Shown: piece after piece, positions 13,766 to 20,850 of the stretch
How the letters are laid out: the number at the start of each line of letters is the position of its first letter
Numbering within the stretch: position 1 is the first letter of the stretch
NCBI GenBank assembly: GCA_900553955.1
Contig: USFO01000018.1
Span: forward strand, 1-20,850
From: an uncultured Oscillospiraceae bacterium
GTDB taxonomy: Bacteria > Bacillota > Clostridia > Oscillospirales > Ruminococcaceae
DNA: 20,850 bases
Reading direction: 5' to 3'
The notes under the pieces: model-generated
The model's database searches: none
Seen by the model: the letters and a program-made list of their open reading frames with translations, nothing else
What the model was told of the DNA's origin: nothing
Translations under genes and position numbers: made by a program

Positions 13766-14608
13766 TTATTGCGCGAGGTATTCTTCAAGGCAAAGACCGG
13801 AGTCGTTAATGAGCTTTGCCTGCTCCTTGCCCACGTAGCGAAAATGCCACGGCTCGTAGGCAAAGCCGGTGACGGCTTCCTTGTCCTTGGGATAGCGGAG
13901 AATGAAACCGTATTCCTCCGCGTGCTCAAGCAGCCACGCTTCGGCGGCGCTGCCTTCAAATTCGCCGTTCACCGTGAGAATATCCACGCCGAGACCGCTG
14001 TTGTGCTCGCTGGTTCCCGGCGCGGCGGCGGTGGCTCCCGCATCGTAGAGCTGCTGCTGGCGGTTATAGGAGCGGTAGGCGGTGGAAATTCGCAGGTCGT
14101 AGCCAGCTTCCTTTGCCGCGGAGAGCATGGCGGTGAGGTCGTCGTAAATTCGTTCGTCCACGGTGTGACCCTCCGCGTCAACGGCCTTGGTGTTGACGGT
14201 GAAATCCGCGGTGACGGGGTTTTCCTTGTTCACAAGAAGCATATACCACTCGTCCCGGGGAATGGGCTCCGGCTCCGGCTCGGAGGGAGGTTCCGGCTCG
14301 CTGCTTTCCGAAGGAAGCTCCGGCACGGAAACGCTGCTTTCCGGCGCAGAGGAAGCCTCGGGCAGGGAGGAGCTTTCCTCGCTCGACTCCGACTCAAAGG
14401 CGGCGCTGCTTTCGCCGTCGGAGCCGCCGAAGGGCAGCTTCGGAAGCTCGGCGCTGCCGAAAACAACCCATGCGCCCGCTCCGAGACCGAGTATCAGCAC
14501 CGCGCAGATTATCGCAACGGCGACATTGCGCTTTGTATGCTTCGGCTGGCGGATTTTTATGGCTTTTGGCTCGTGATCTTCGGGATAAAGCCTTGTATCA
14601 GCTGACAT
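13766..14608 (-). CDS. VanY-like D-alanyl-D-alanine carboxypeptidase (M15)
   Basis: A 280-residue membrane-anchored peptidase. It has a basic cytoplasmic start, one helix (~28-50), and a Ser/Glu/Pro-rich spacer (~63-118) that probably spans part of the wall. The M15B catalytic domain has zinc ligands H202 and D209 in SEHNSGLGVD, H255 in EPWHFRYVG, and E252 as base; IST-AYRS (174-180) is the usual substrate loop. It should trim the terminal D-Ala of peptidoglycan stem peptides outside the cell. The start at 14608 is chosen because AAAGGAGA lies ten bases upstream; an ATG at 14629 would place that site inside the gene. It is transcribed alone from the promoter at 14680-14707. Confidence 0.9.
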   Translation of the reverse strand: MSADTRLYPEDHEPKAIKIRQPKHTKRNVAVAIICAVLILGLGAGAWVVFGSAELPKLPFGGSDGESSAAFESESSEESSSLPEASSAPESSVSVPELPSESSEPEPPSEPEPEPIPRDEWYMLLVNKENPVTADFTVNTKAVDAEGHTVDERIYDDLTAMLSAAKEAGYDLRISTAYRSYNRQQQLYDAGATAAAPGTSEHNSGLGVDILTVNGEFEGSAAEAWLLEHAEEYGFILRYPKDKEAVTGFAYEPWHFRYVGKEQAKLINDSGLCLEEYLAQ

Positions 14609-14679
14609 TTTCGTAATTCTCCTTTTCATTTTGCCGCCGGCGGCGGCGCGCGGCAAAGCCGCAAAATCATACACTTTAA

Positions 14680-14707
14680 ATTATATAGAATTTCTGCGTT
14701 TTGTCAA
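14680..14707 (-). promoter_or_regulatory. Sigma-A-type promoter for the VanY-like gene
   Basis: Read on the minus strand, TTGACA (14707-14702), 16 bases, TATAAT (14685-14680): both boxes are perfect consensus, spacing one short of optimal. The leader of ~65 bases contains a GC-rich run and a GCGGC/GCCGC hairpin before the ribosome site. Confidence 0.8.
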
Positions 14708-14736
14708 CTGGGCAAAATAGGGCGGTGCGATTTGGA

Positions 14737-14820
14737 GTAGACGCTGTTACCGGTCGCAGGTACAACTCCTCAGCCGCGCCGAAGGCGCGACAGCTCCCCT
14801 GTGTAATGGGAGCCAAGAAT
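14737..14820. repeat. Dispersed palindromic repeat, copy 2
   Basis: It aligns to 92-172. The outer frame is conserved, with five differences in the 28 bases before the first hairpin. Hairpin 1 is CGCGCC (14775-14780), loop GAA, GGCGCG (14784-14789): a different sequence from copy 1 with the pairing kept. Hairpin 2 is GCTCCC (14793-14798) and GGGAGC (14808-14813). Its centre CTGTGTAA is the reverse complement of the copy 1 centre TTACACAG, so the hairpin head is flipped. With the two promoters this accounts for the gene-free stretch 14609-14938. Confidence 0.78.
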
Positions 14821-14871
14821 GCTTACCAAAGCCGTGGCGTGCGCATTGCCCACTTTTCTTCTGCTTTTCCC

Positions 14872-14900
14872 TTGCCATTATAATAAAAATAGTGTACAAT
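14872..14900 (+). promoter_or_regulatory. Sigma-A-type promoter for the acetyltransferase gene
   Basis: TTGCCA (14872-14877), a 17-base spacer, TACAAT (14895-14900). It lies just after the repeat and gives a leader of about 30 bases. Confidence 0.7.
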
Positions 14901-14938
14901 TACACTCGTATGATAATGCTCTGACGGAGGGAACCACA

Positions 14939-15535
14939 ATGACCGAAGAAGAAATGAAAAACGCGGCAAATAAGGAGGAACAGGCGAAAAAACGCGCGGC
15001 GGGGGAGCTTTATAACCCCGGAGTGTTCATTGACGAGATGTTCTGGGCGCGGGACAAATGCCTTGAGCTTGACAATATCCCATACGCAGAGTTCGGGCGC
15101 AGGGCGGAGCTTGTGAGGGAGCTTTTCGGCAGCGCGGGCAAAAATCCCTTCGTGGAGCGCGGCTTCAAGTGCGAGCAGGGAAAAAATATACACGTTGGCG
15201 ACAATTTCTACTGCAATTTCAACTGCACTATATACGATTCGTTCACCGTGACCATAGGCGACAACGTTATGATAGGCCCCAACGTGACTATCTGCACCGC
15301 CACCCACCCGGTGGAGAAGGCGCTGCGCCTCGACCCGACGAAATGCGAGTACGCTCTGCCCATTGTCATAGGCGACAATGTTTGGATAGGCGGGGGAGCG
15401 TTCATAAATCCGGGCGTCACAATCGGCGAGGGCGCCGTTATAGCCAGCGGAGCGACGGTTATACACGACGTTCCGGCGAACTGCGTTGCGGCGGGAGTTC
15501 CGGCAGCGGTTAAAAAGAAAATAAACGGCGATTGA
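14939..15535 (+). CDS. Sugar O-acetyltransferase (Maa/LacA/NodL family)
   Basis: A 198-residue left-handed beta-helix acetyltransferase using acetyl-CoA, cytoplasmic, acting on a free sugar such as maltose, galactoside or similar. An N-terminal helical Maa domain (~12-70) is followed by hexapeptide repeats (IHVGDN, VTIGDNVMIGPNV, IVIGDNVWIGGGA, VTIGEGAVIASGA). H123 in ICTATHPVE is the catalytic base. GGAGG sits eight bases before the ATG at 14939; an ORF extension upstream to 14819 crosses the promoter and is not used. It has its own promoter and a perfect terminator, so it is monocistronic. The substrate cannot be read from sequence; a role in acetylating surface or storage sugars is inference. 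Confidence 0.9.
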   Translation: MTEEEMKNAANKEEQAKKRAAGELYNPGVFIDEMFWARDKCLELDNIPYAEFGRRAELVRELFGSAGKNPFVERGFKCEQGKNIHVGDNFYCNFNCTIYDSFTVTIGDNVMIGPNVTICTATHPVEKALRLDPTKCEYALPIVIGDNVWIGGGAFINPGVTIGEGAVIASGATVIHDVPANCVAAGVPAAVKKKINGD

Positions 15536-15540
15536 GCTTA

Positions 15541-15572
15541 CAAACGGAAACAGTGTTTCCGTTTGTTTTTTT
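15541..15572 (+). terminator. Perfect intrinsic terminator
   Basis: CAAACGGAAAC (15541-15551), loop AGT, GTTTCCGTTTG (15555-15565), then seven Ts. It begins five bases past the acetyltransferase stop and separates that gene from the trk run. Confidence 0.93.
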
Positions 15573-15604
15573 GAAGTTAAAAGGGAGCAAACCCTATTTT
15601 TTAC

Positions 15605-15632
15605 TTGACAAATATTTTTCGACGGCTATTAT
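15605..15632 (+). promoter_or_regulatory. Promoter of the trkA-trkH-mscL run
   Basis: TTGACA (15605-15610) is perfect; TATTAT (15627-15632) follows at 16 bases, inside an A/T-rich tract that offers alternative -10 boxes. The leader is about 70 bases and can form a small hairpin CAAA-CCC/GGG-TTTG around 15648-15671. That is too short for a ydaO-type c-di-AMP riboswitch, which often controls potassium genes. Confidence 0.75.
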
Positions 15633-15710
15633 ATTATTATATAAAGCAAAACCCTTGAGGAGGGGCTTTGTTCGTAACAGCAAAAGCAGTGAAAGGACAA
15701 AAAATCTATA

Positions 15711-17069
15711 ATGCGTATTGTTATTGTAGGCGCGGGCAAGGTTGGAAGTACCCTTGCCTTTCAACTTGTTAAAGAGGGTCACGACGTGGTGGTAATTGAC
15801 ACCAATGAGGAACGAATCAACGACCTTCAGAACATGGCTGACATTATGACCATTTGCGGCAACGGCGCAAATGAAGAAATTTTGAAGGAAGCGGAGGTTG
15901 ACCAAAGCGATATTCTTATCGCGGCAACCTCTGCGGATGAGGTGAATATGCTTGCGTGCTTTATTGCGCGGCACATTGGCGCGGCAAAGACTATTGCCCG
16001 CGTGCGCAGTCCCGAATACCGCAACCAGCTTGAAATGATGAAGGACGAGCTTGGGCTTTCCATGATAGTTAATCCGGAACGCAGTGCTGCTCACGAAATT
16101 TCGAGAATTCTGCGTTTCCCTTCGGCGAATGACGTGGAAATCTTCTGCCGCGGCCAAGTGGAGCTTGTGGAATACAGCATCGACAGCAAAAGCCCGCTGT
16201 GTGGCCTTTCTCTGATGGACATTTATAAAAAGTACAAGATTAAAATTCTGGTTTGCGCGGCGCGCCGGGGCAACGAAGTCACTATCCCGAACGGATCGTT
16301 TGTATTGGAAGCGGGGGACAAAATAAACATAACCGCTTCGCCGAAGAATATGTATGATTTCTTCAAGGCGATAGGCAGCTTTCGTGCGCCGGTTAAAAGC
16401 GTTATGATAATCGGCGGCTCCATGACAGCATATTATCTTGCAAGCCAGCTTATTGACATGGGCATCAAGGTGAAAATCGTGGAGCGTGACCAAAAGCGCT
16501 GCGAGGAGCTTGCGGAGCTGCTGCCGAAGGCGGCTATTTCCCATGCGGACGCCACGGAAAAGGACGTTCTGCTTGAAGCGGGAATTATGGAGTTCGACGG
16601 CTTTGTTTCTCTGACGGGGCTTGACGAAATGAACATAATCTACGGAATGTACGCCAAAACCAAAAAGGTGGGCAAGGTTATTGCGAAAATACAGCATCTT
16701 ACCTTCCCGGAGGTCATTGAAAAAAGCGGAATCGAGAGTATTGTTTCGCCGAAGCAGATTACCGCGGAGCGCATAAGCTCCTATGTTCGCGCGGTGCAGA
16801 ATTCCTTTGCGCAGAACAAGGTGGAATCTCTGCGAACCCTTGTAGGGGGCAGGGTGGAGGCTCTTGAGTTTGTGGTGCGCGACCAAAGCGCCTTTGTGGG
16901 AGTGCCACTTAAAGACTTGCAGATTAAGAAAAACACGCTGATTGCAGCCATTGTTCGCCGCGGACATGTGATAATTCCCGGAGGCGGCGATTCCATACAG
17001 TTTGGCGATTCGGTAATAGTTATTACTGCGGGAATGATAATCGACGAGCTTGGCGACATAATGAGGTAA
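15711..17069 (+). CDS. trkA: Trk potassium uptake regulatory subunit TrkA
   Basis: A 452-residue cytoplasmic gating protein of the TrkH channel. It has two tandem RCK units, each an NAD-binding RCK_N fold plus RCK_C. The first starts MRIVIVGAGKVGSTLA with D30 (VVVIDTN) as the ribose-binding acid. The second starts at ~227 with VMIIGGSMTAYYLA and again an acid (VKIVERD). RCK_C halves close near 220 and at the end (GDSVIVITAG). The double-unit form is TrkA rather than single-RCK KtrA. Ribosome site AAAGGA is about 13 bases before the ATG, long for this window, so translation may be modest. The trkH gene follows after four bases. C-di-AMP control is known for related RCK_C proteins but is not shown here. 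Confidence 0.95.
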   Translation: MRIVIVGAGKVGSTLAFQLVKEGHDVVVIDTNEERINDLQNMADIMTICGNGANEEILKEAEVDQSDILIAATSADEVNMLACFIARHIGAAKTIARVRSPEYRNQLEMMKDELGLSMIVNPERSAAHEISRILRFPSANDVEIFCRGQVELVEYSIDSKSPLCGLSLMDIYKKYKIKILVCAARRGNEVTIPNGSFVLEAGDKINITASPKNMYDFFKAIGSFRAPVKSVMIIGGSMTAYYLASQLIDMGIKVKIVERDQKRCEELAELLPKAAISHADATEKDVLLEAGIMEFDGFVSLTGLDEMNIIYGMYAKTKKVGKVIAKIQHLTFPEVIEKSGIESIVSPKQITAERISSYVRAVQNSFAQNKVESLRTLVGGRVEALEFVVRDQSAFVGVPLKDLQIKKNTLIAAIVRRGHVIIPGGGDSIQFGDSVIVITAGMIIDELGDIMR

Positions 17070-17073
17070 TCCG

Positions 17074-18522
17074 ATGAACCACAGAATGATACGATATATA
17101 ATCAGTATGTTTCTTCGGGCGGAGGCTGCCTTTATGGTTTTACCGATTTTTCTCTGCCTTTGCTTCAGGGATTACCACGACATTATGCCTTTTGTTTACA
17201 GCATTGGGCTTACGCTTTTGGCGGCGGTGGTGCTTGGAATAAAAAAGCCGAAAAACGATGTTGTTTTTGCACGGGAAAGTTTTATTTCCGTTTCCCTCGG
17301 GTGGCTTTTGATTTCGTTTTTCGGTGCTCTGCCGTTTTATATAAGTGGCTCGATTCCTAACATAATCGACTGTTTTTTTGAAACAGTTTCAGGCTTTACC
17401 ACCACGGGCGCGACGATACTTAACACGGTGGAAACCTTGCCGAAGAGCATACTTTTCTGGAGGGCGTTCACCCACTGGATCGGCGGCATGGGCGTGCTTG
17501 TGTTTTTGCTTATGCTTACGCAGATTTCGGAAGGAAACGCCATGTATATCATGCGTGCGGAGGTGCCCGGTCCTTCCGTCGGCAAACTTGCACCGCGCAT
17601 GCGCTCCAACTCGCTTATACTTTACGGAATTTACACTGCGCTTACCGTTTTGGAAGCGGTGATCCTGACCATTGAGGGACAGTCGGTTTTTGACGCTGTT
17701 ACCAACGCCATGAGCACCGCAGGTACCGGCGGATTTTCCGTTCGCGACATGGGCATAGCCGCCTACGGCAGCCCGGCCATGGAATGGACGATTGCCGTAT
17801 TTATGCTGCTTTTCGGCATAAACTTTAACCTCTATTACCTGATTCTGTTCGGAAGAATAAAGCAGGTCTTTGCCAGCGAGGAGCTTAGGGTTTATACCGG
17901 AATAATCGCTGCGGCAACGCTTACCGTTGGCATAAATGTTATGAACTATTACGGCAGCTTCGGTGATTCCATTCGCAAGGCGTTTTTCCAGGTAACCTCG
18001 GTTATAAGTACAACGGGTTTCTCCAACGTAGAATTTATGAACTGGCCGCAGCTCAGCCGGGCGGTGATTCTGGTGCTGCTGTTTACCGGCGCCTGCGCAG
18101 GCTCCACCGCAGGCGGCATAAAGATAAGCAGAATTATCATTATGGCAAAGGTGGTTTACCGTTCCATCCACCAACTTGCGCACCCGCACGAGGTTTCGTG
18201 CATCAAGTTCGAAGGCAAGGTGGTTGACCGTGAAACCCGCAGCTTCGTCTGCACCTATATGACCACCTTCTTTGTAATCCTGTTCCTGAGCACCTTTGTG
18301 ACAATGTTCCAAGGGCACGACTTTGAAACCTCGTTCAGCGCCATGCTCTCCTGCTTCAACAACGTGGGACCGGCTTTGGGACTTGTGGGACACAGCGGAA
18401 ACTACAACATATTCGGCGGCGGAACGAAGCTGCTTATGTCGCTTATCATGCTGGTAGGCAGGCTCGAAATCTTCCCCATGCTTATACTGTTTATGCCGTC
18501 CACATGGGAAAAACATTCCTGA
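17074..18522 (+). CDS. trkH: Trk potassium transporter subunit TrkH
   Basis: A 482-residue membrane channel with four pseudo-repeated M1-P-M2 units. Each pore loop carries its selectivity Gly: SGFTTTGAT (~106-114), STAGTGGFS (~214-222), SVISTTGFS (~307-315) and NNVGPALG (~429-436). CAGSTAGGIK around 346-355 is the gating-loop segment of the third unit. It forms a K+ (Na+) conducting dimer in the plasma membrane with TrkA below. GAGGTAAT at the end of trkA serves as its ribosome site, and the genes are four bases apart, so the subunits are translated together. KtrB is the nearest alternative, but pairing with a two-unit TrkA favours TrkH. Confidence 0.94.
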   Translation: MNHRMIRYIISMFLRAEAAFMVLPIFLCLCFRDYHDIMPFVYSIGLTLLAAVVLGIKKPKNDVVFARESFISVSLGWLLISFFGALPFYISGSIPNIIDCFFETVSGFTTTGATILNTVETLPKSILFWRAFTHWIGGMGVLVFLLMLTQISEGNAMYIMRAEVPGPSVGKLAPRMRSNSLILYGIYTALTVLEAVILTIEGQSVFDAVTNAMSTAGTGGFSVRDMGIAAYGSPAMEWTIAVFMLLFGINFNLYYLILFGRIKQVFASEELRVYTGIIAAATLTVGINVMNYYGSFGDSIRKAFFQVTSVISTTGFSNVEFMNWPQLSRAVILVLLFTGACAGSTAGGIKISRIIIMAKVVYRSIHQLAHPHEVSCIKFEGKVVDRETRSFVCTYMTTFFVILFLSTFVTMFQGHDFETSFSAMLSCFNNVGPALGLVGHSGNYNIFGGGTKLLMSLIMLVGRLEIFPMLILFMPSTWEKHS

Positions 18523-18548
18523 TAACATACTGAAAAGAGGAAAGAAAA

Positions 18549-19013
18549 ATGAAAGACAAAGCAAAGGGCTTTTTTGCCGAATTTAAGGAGTTCATTTCCC
18601 GGGGAAATGTGCTTGATATGGCGGTCGGCGTTATCATCGCCACCGCCTTCGGAAAAATCACAACCTCCCTTGTGAACGACGTGTTTATGCCGCTTATCGG
18701 TTGGCTTATCGGCGAGATTGATCTTTCCACCCTGAACATCACCCTTTCGCCGGAAAAGCTCGCCGAGGACGGCACTGTTGCAAAAGAAGCCGTTGTAATC
18801 GGAATCGGTACCTTCGTTTCCGCTGTAATCGACTTTGTGCTTGTGGCGCTTGTGGTATTCATTATGATTAAAGCGTTCAATGCAGCAAAGGATAAGGCAG
18901 AAAGTCTTAAAAAGAAAGAGGAAGAAGCAGCTGCCGCAGAAGAACCTGCGCCGGAGCCCTCTGAGGAGGTCAAGCTCCTCAGCGAAATCCGCGATTTGCT
19001 GAAGAAAGACTGA
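18549..19013 (+). CDS. mscL: Large-conductance mechanosensitive channel
   Basis: A 154-residue MscL. It has the N-terminal amphipathic helix and FKEFISRGNVLDMAVGVIIA, where the pore-lining TM1 carries the constriction residues, then ATAFGKITTSLVNDVFMP. The periplasmic loop (~56-80) is followed by TM2 (~83-108, GTFVSAVIDFVLVALVVF). The cytoplasmic Lys/Glu bundle includes an Ala/Glu/Pro stretch (~125-140), ending LLSEIRDLLKK, the usual MscL finish. It opens at lytic membrane tension to release solutes. AGAGGAAAG precedes the ATG. It follows trkH by 26 bases without a terminator, which puts potassium uptake and emergency efflux on one transcript, a sensible osmotic unit. Confidence 0.95.
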   Translation: MKDKAKGFFAEFKEFISRGNVLDMAVGVIIATAFGKITTSLVNDVFMPLIGWLIGEIDLSTLNITLSPEKLAEDGTVAKEAVVIGIGTFVSAVIDFVLVALVVFIMIKAFNAAKDKAESLKKKEEEAAAAEEPAPEPSEEVKLLSEIRDLLKKD

Positions 19014-19017
19014 CGGC

Positions 19018-19917
19018 ATGCGGCGGCTTGAGTATATCATAGAGGAGCGGGATGCCGGACGGCGCGCCTGCGACTTTCTGCGGCGGGAGCAGCATTTTTC
19101 CTACGCGCTGATAGTGAAGCTGCGGCACGCACCGGATTCGCTGAAGCTGGATGGGGAATTTATCCGCACTATCGACCGGCTGAAAGCCGGAAGTGTGCTT
19201 TCCGTCGAGCTGCCGGAAACGGCGGGGGAGGCTCTGCCGAACGCCGGAATTTTTGTGCCGGTAATATACGAGGACGAGGACATTATAGTGTTCGACAAGC
19301 CCGCCGGAGTGCCGGTTCACCCGTCAAAGGGGCATCAGACGGACACCTTGGCGAACCTCTATGCGGCAAAGCACCCGGATTCCCGATTTCGGGTGGTGGG
19401 GCGGCTCGATATGGACACCTCCGGCATTGTTTTGGCGGCAAAGAACGCCTACGCGGCGGCGGTTTTAACCGACGGCGAAGCGGAAAAAGGCTACATCGCC
19501 ATAACCGAGGGTATTCCGAACCCGCCGGAGGGACGTATTGACGCGCCAATCGACGATACTAACCCGGAAGCGCACCGCCGCTTTGTGGCGGAGGGCGGCA
19601 GAGCCGCAACCACCGATTACAGGGTGATAAAATCCGGCGGCGGGCTTGCGGCAGCAGAGGTTTTTCCGAAAACCGGGCGCACCCACCAAATACGCGTACA
19701 CATGGCGTATATCGGCTGTCCGCTTGCCGGGGACGAGCTTTACGGCGGCAGCCGTGACCGCATAAGCCGTCACGCGCTGCACAGGTTTTATATGGCGTTT
19801 TGCCACCCGCAAACCGGGGAGCGAATGGAGTTCCGTTCGCCGCTGCCCGCGGATATACAGAAGCTTTTGGACGAAATGAACACGGAAAGGACGAAGAAAA
19901 ATGAGCAGGGATATTAA
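19018..19917 (+). CDS. RluA-family pseudouridine synthase
   Basis: A 299-residue RNA pseudouridine synthase. It has an N-terminal S4-like part (~12-65, FLRREQHFSYALIVKLR) and a catalytic domain with motif GRLDMDTSGI, D131 being the nucleophile (usual HRLD has Gly for His here). GRTHQIRVHM and LAGDELYGG follow, completing the family signature. Members modify 23S rRNA or tRNA uridines; the target is not readable. The ATG lies four bases past mscL's stop, and only a weak ribosome site (GAAGAAAG) is seen, so coupling to mscL translation is likely. Its last 17 bases overlap the start of the SseB-like gene. Confidence 0.92.
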   Translation: MRRLEYIIEERDAGRRACDFLRREQHFSYALIVKLRHAPDSLKLDGEFIRTIDRLKAGSVLSVELPETAGEALPNAGIFVPVIYEDEDIIVFDKPAGVPVHPSKGHQTDTLANLYAAKHPDSRFRVVGRLDMDTSGIVLAAKNAYAAAVLTDGEAEKGYIAITEGIPNPPEGRIDAPIDDTNPEAHRRFVAEGGRAATTDYRVIKSGGGLAAAEVFPKTGRTHQIRVHMAYIGCPLAGDELYGGSRDRISRHALHRFYMAFCHPQTGERMEFRSPLPADIQKLLDEMNTERTKKNEQGY

Positions 19918-20605
19918 AAATTTCAACAACGGAATTGACGTGGATTCTGTCGTGGACAGAATGGCGGCGGGCGACAAGGAAGCGCTGCAGCAGTTCTTTA
20001 AGGACGCTAATGAGGCGGAATTTCTTGTTCCGTTCAAGGGCAACCCTAACAATCTGGCGATTTTCAATTCGCCGGAGGGCGACAAAATGCTGCCCGCATT
20101 TTCAAGCTATGAGGCGTTTGAAAAATGCCCGCTTGATAAGAAAAATGCAATTATCATGCCGTTTTCACGCCTTGATAAAATCATAACCGACAGCAAAGGC
20201 GCAGTGGACGGGTTGGTTATCAACCCGCACGGCAAGTCCCTTGCCTGCAAAAAGCAGGTGGGCGGCGGCGCACCGACCTATCAGCGGAACGAAGGTCCGC
20301 AAAGCTTCAAGCTCTCAAAGCCAGTGTCCATTCCGGAAGCAATTCCGGCGGCGCTTTCCGGATTTTTTGCCGGAACGGGCAAGGTCTACAAGGCATATCT
20401 GCTTTGGGCGCAGAAGGACGCGGAGGTCGCACCGCACCTGTTCCTGGTAGTGGATTTTGACGGCAAGCCGGACGAACTTTTTCCGAAGATAGGCGAGGTT
20501 CTGCGGCCGTATTTCGGTGAAGGCGAGAAGCTTGAGATGGCAAAGGCGGATTTGAAGCTGCTTGAAGCCGCGGAAAAAGTGACGAAGCCGTTTTATAAGA
20601 AATAA
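19901..20605 (+). CDS. SseB-like protein
   Basis: A 234-residue soluble protein. Residues ~25-110 match the SseB N-terminal domain (FLVPFKGN, then FNSPEGDKMLPAFSSYEAFEKC). Residues ~135-225 resemble the SseB C-terminal domain (SIPEAIPAALSGFF, YLLWAQKD, FLVVDFDGK). E. coli SseB affects serine sensitivity; its mechanism is unknown, and Gram-positive relatives have no defined role. AAAGGACGAAG precedes the ATG, inside the end of the pseudouridine synthase gene. The overlap indicates a shared transcript. Confidence 0.82.
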   Translation: MSRDIKNFNNGIDVDSVVDRMAAGDKEALQQFFKDANEAEFLVPFKGNPNNLAIFNSPEGDKMLPAFSSYEAFEKCPLDKKNAIIMPFSRLDKIITDSKGAVDGLVINPHGKSLACKKQVGGGAPTYQRNEGPQSFKLSKPVSIPEAIPAALSGFFAGTGKVYKAYLLWAQKDAEVAPHLFLVVDFDGKPDELFPKIGEVLRPYFGEGEKLEMAKADLKLLEAAEKVTKPFYKK

Positions 20606-20635
20606 TACGCTGCGGCGGAGCGAGGGAGGAGCGCT

Positions 20636-20830
20636 ATGTCAATTTTATCCGATATTTTGAGCGGGCTCGGCAAACAGAGCTATGAAAGCAGGATTGAGGC
20701 GAGAATTTACAATGTGGTGCTCAACAGCCTGATATACTGCAGGCACTCCGGCATGGATGAATATCTCACGGCGCAGGTGATAGCCGAAGATGTGATGAGA
20801 GAGATTAAAGACGACATTAAAAAAGAGTAA
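20636..20830 (+). CDS. Uncharacterised 64-residue protein
   Basis: I do not recognise this protein. It is short, soluble by composition and mostly helical by eye: a leading amphipathic part (SILSDILSGLGKQSYESRIEA), a central VVLNSLIYCRH, and an acidic/basic C-terminal helix ending DDIKKE. There is no transmembrane segment, metal motif or DNA-binding signature. GGGAGGAGC precedes the ATG, a strong ribosome site, and the 30-base gap to the SseB-like gene contains no terminator. It is likely the last or a middle gene of the trkA run. A near-match to the octamer, TTGAGCAT, follows at 20838. Confidence 0.7.
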   Translation: MSILSDILSGLGKQSYESRIEARIYNVVLNSLIYCRHSGMDEYLTAQVIAEDVMREIKDDIKKE

Positions 20831-20850
20831 AAACGGCTTGAGCATCAGGG

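Noticed and set aside
13622..14605. Plus-strand 327-codon frame opposite the VanY-like gene
   Set aside because: No ribosome site, begins in the octamer cluster and runs through a terminator; the minus strand encodes a complete zinc peptidase.
13070..14608. VanZ-like and VanY-like genes side by side as a glycopeptide resistance cluster
   Set aside because: The genes are convergent, not an operon, and no vanH, vanA/B ligase, vanX or VanRS genes are present. Both families are common in Clostridia as ordinary envelope genes.
15633..15710. c-di-AMP (ydaO) riboswitch before trkA
   Set aside because: The leader is only about 70 bases, and I see neither the long ydaO fold nor a terminator that could be switched.

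Overview
The window looks like chromosomal DNA of a spore-forming, moderately GC-rich member of the Clostridia, most likely an Oscillospiraceae/Ruminococcaceae gut bacterium. Supporting evidence is the AGGAGG-type ribosome binding sites, an orphan GerA/SpoVAF-type spore germination protein, a DUF4349 lipoprotein, a YfhO membrane protein, a DHHW/MBOAT surface acetylation pair and protein best matches of Firmicutes character. There is no phage, plasmid, transposase, CRISPR array, rRNA or tRNA that I can see. Most of it is ordinary chromosome, with the interest concentrated in the intergenic DNA.

Layout. 1-335 is gene-free and holds a perfect inverted repeat, a dispersed repeat copy and a terminator. 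336-4036 (minus strand) is a two-gene cell-envelope unit: YfhO-type membrane protein, then DUF4349 lipoprotein. 4037-4335 holds overlapping divergent promoter-like elements and a long inverted repeat that may be a structured RNA or a bidirectional terminator. 4336-7560 carries the 5'-deoxynucleotidase yfbR, a small membrane protein gene on the other strand that overlaps its stop codon, a pyridoxal/pyridoxamine kinase, and the germination protein, which starts directly behind the kinase's terminator. 7580-11907 is a probable operon from a good sigma-A-like promoter: MBOAT O-acyltransferase, its DHHW (AlgJ/AlgX-like) partner, and an RlmD-type 23S rRNA methyltransferase. 12058-13489 is galE with an overlapping VanZ-like gene. 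13490-13765 holds seven copies of the octamer TTGAGCAC in a symmetric arrangement plus a terminator. 13766-14608 (minus) is a VanY-like D,D-carboxypeptidase. 14609-14938 holds two promoters and a second copy of the dispersed repeat. 14939-15535 is a monocistronic sugar O-acetyltransferase with promoter and terminator. 15605-20830 is a compact run: trkA, trkH, mscL, an RluA-type pseudouridine synthase, an SseB-like protein and a 64-residue unknown.

Functionally, the window groups envelope and glycan functions (YfhO, MBOAT/DHHW, GalE, VanY, VanZ, hexapeptide acetyltransferase), osmotic and potassium homeostasis (TrkAH with MscL in one run), rRNA modification (RlmD, RluA) and nucleotide/cofactor salvage (YfbR, PdxY-like). 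The points most worth a second look are the TTGAGCAC cluster, the two-copy dispersed repeat whose stems differ in sequence but keep their pairing, the 4158-4268 inverted repeat, and the germination gene placed inside a terminator's shadow.
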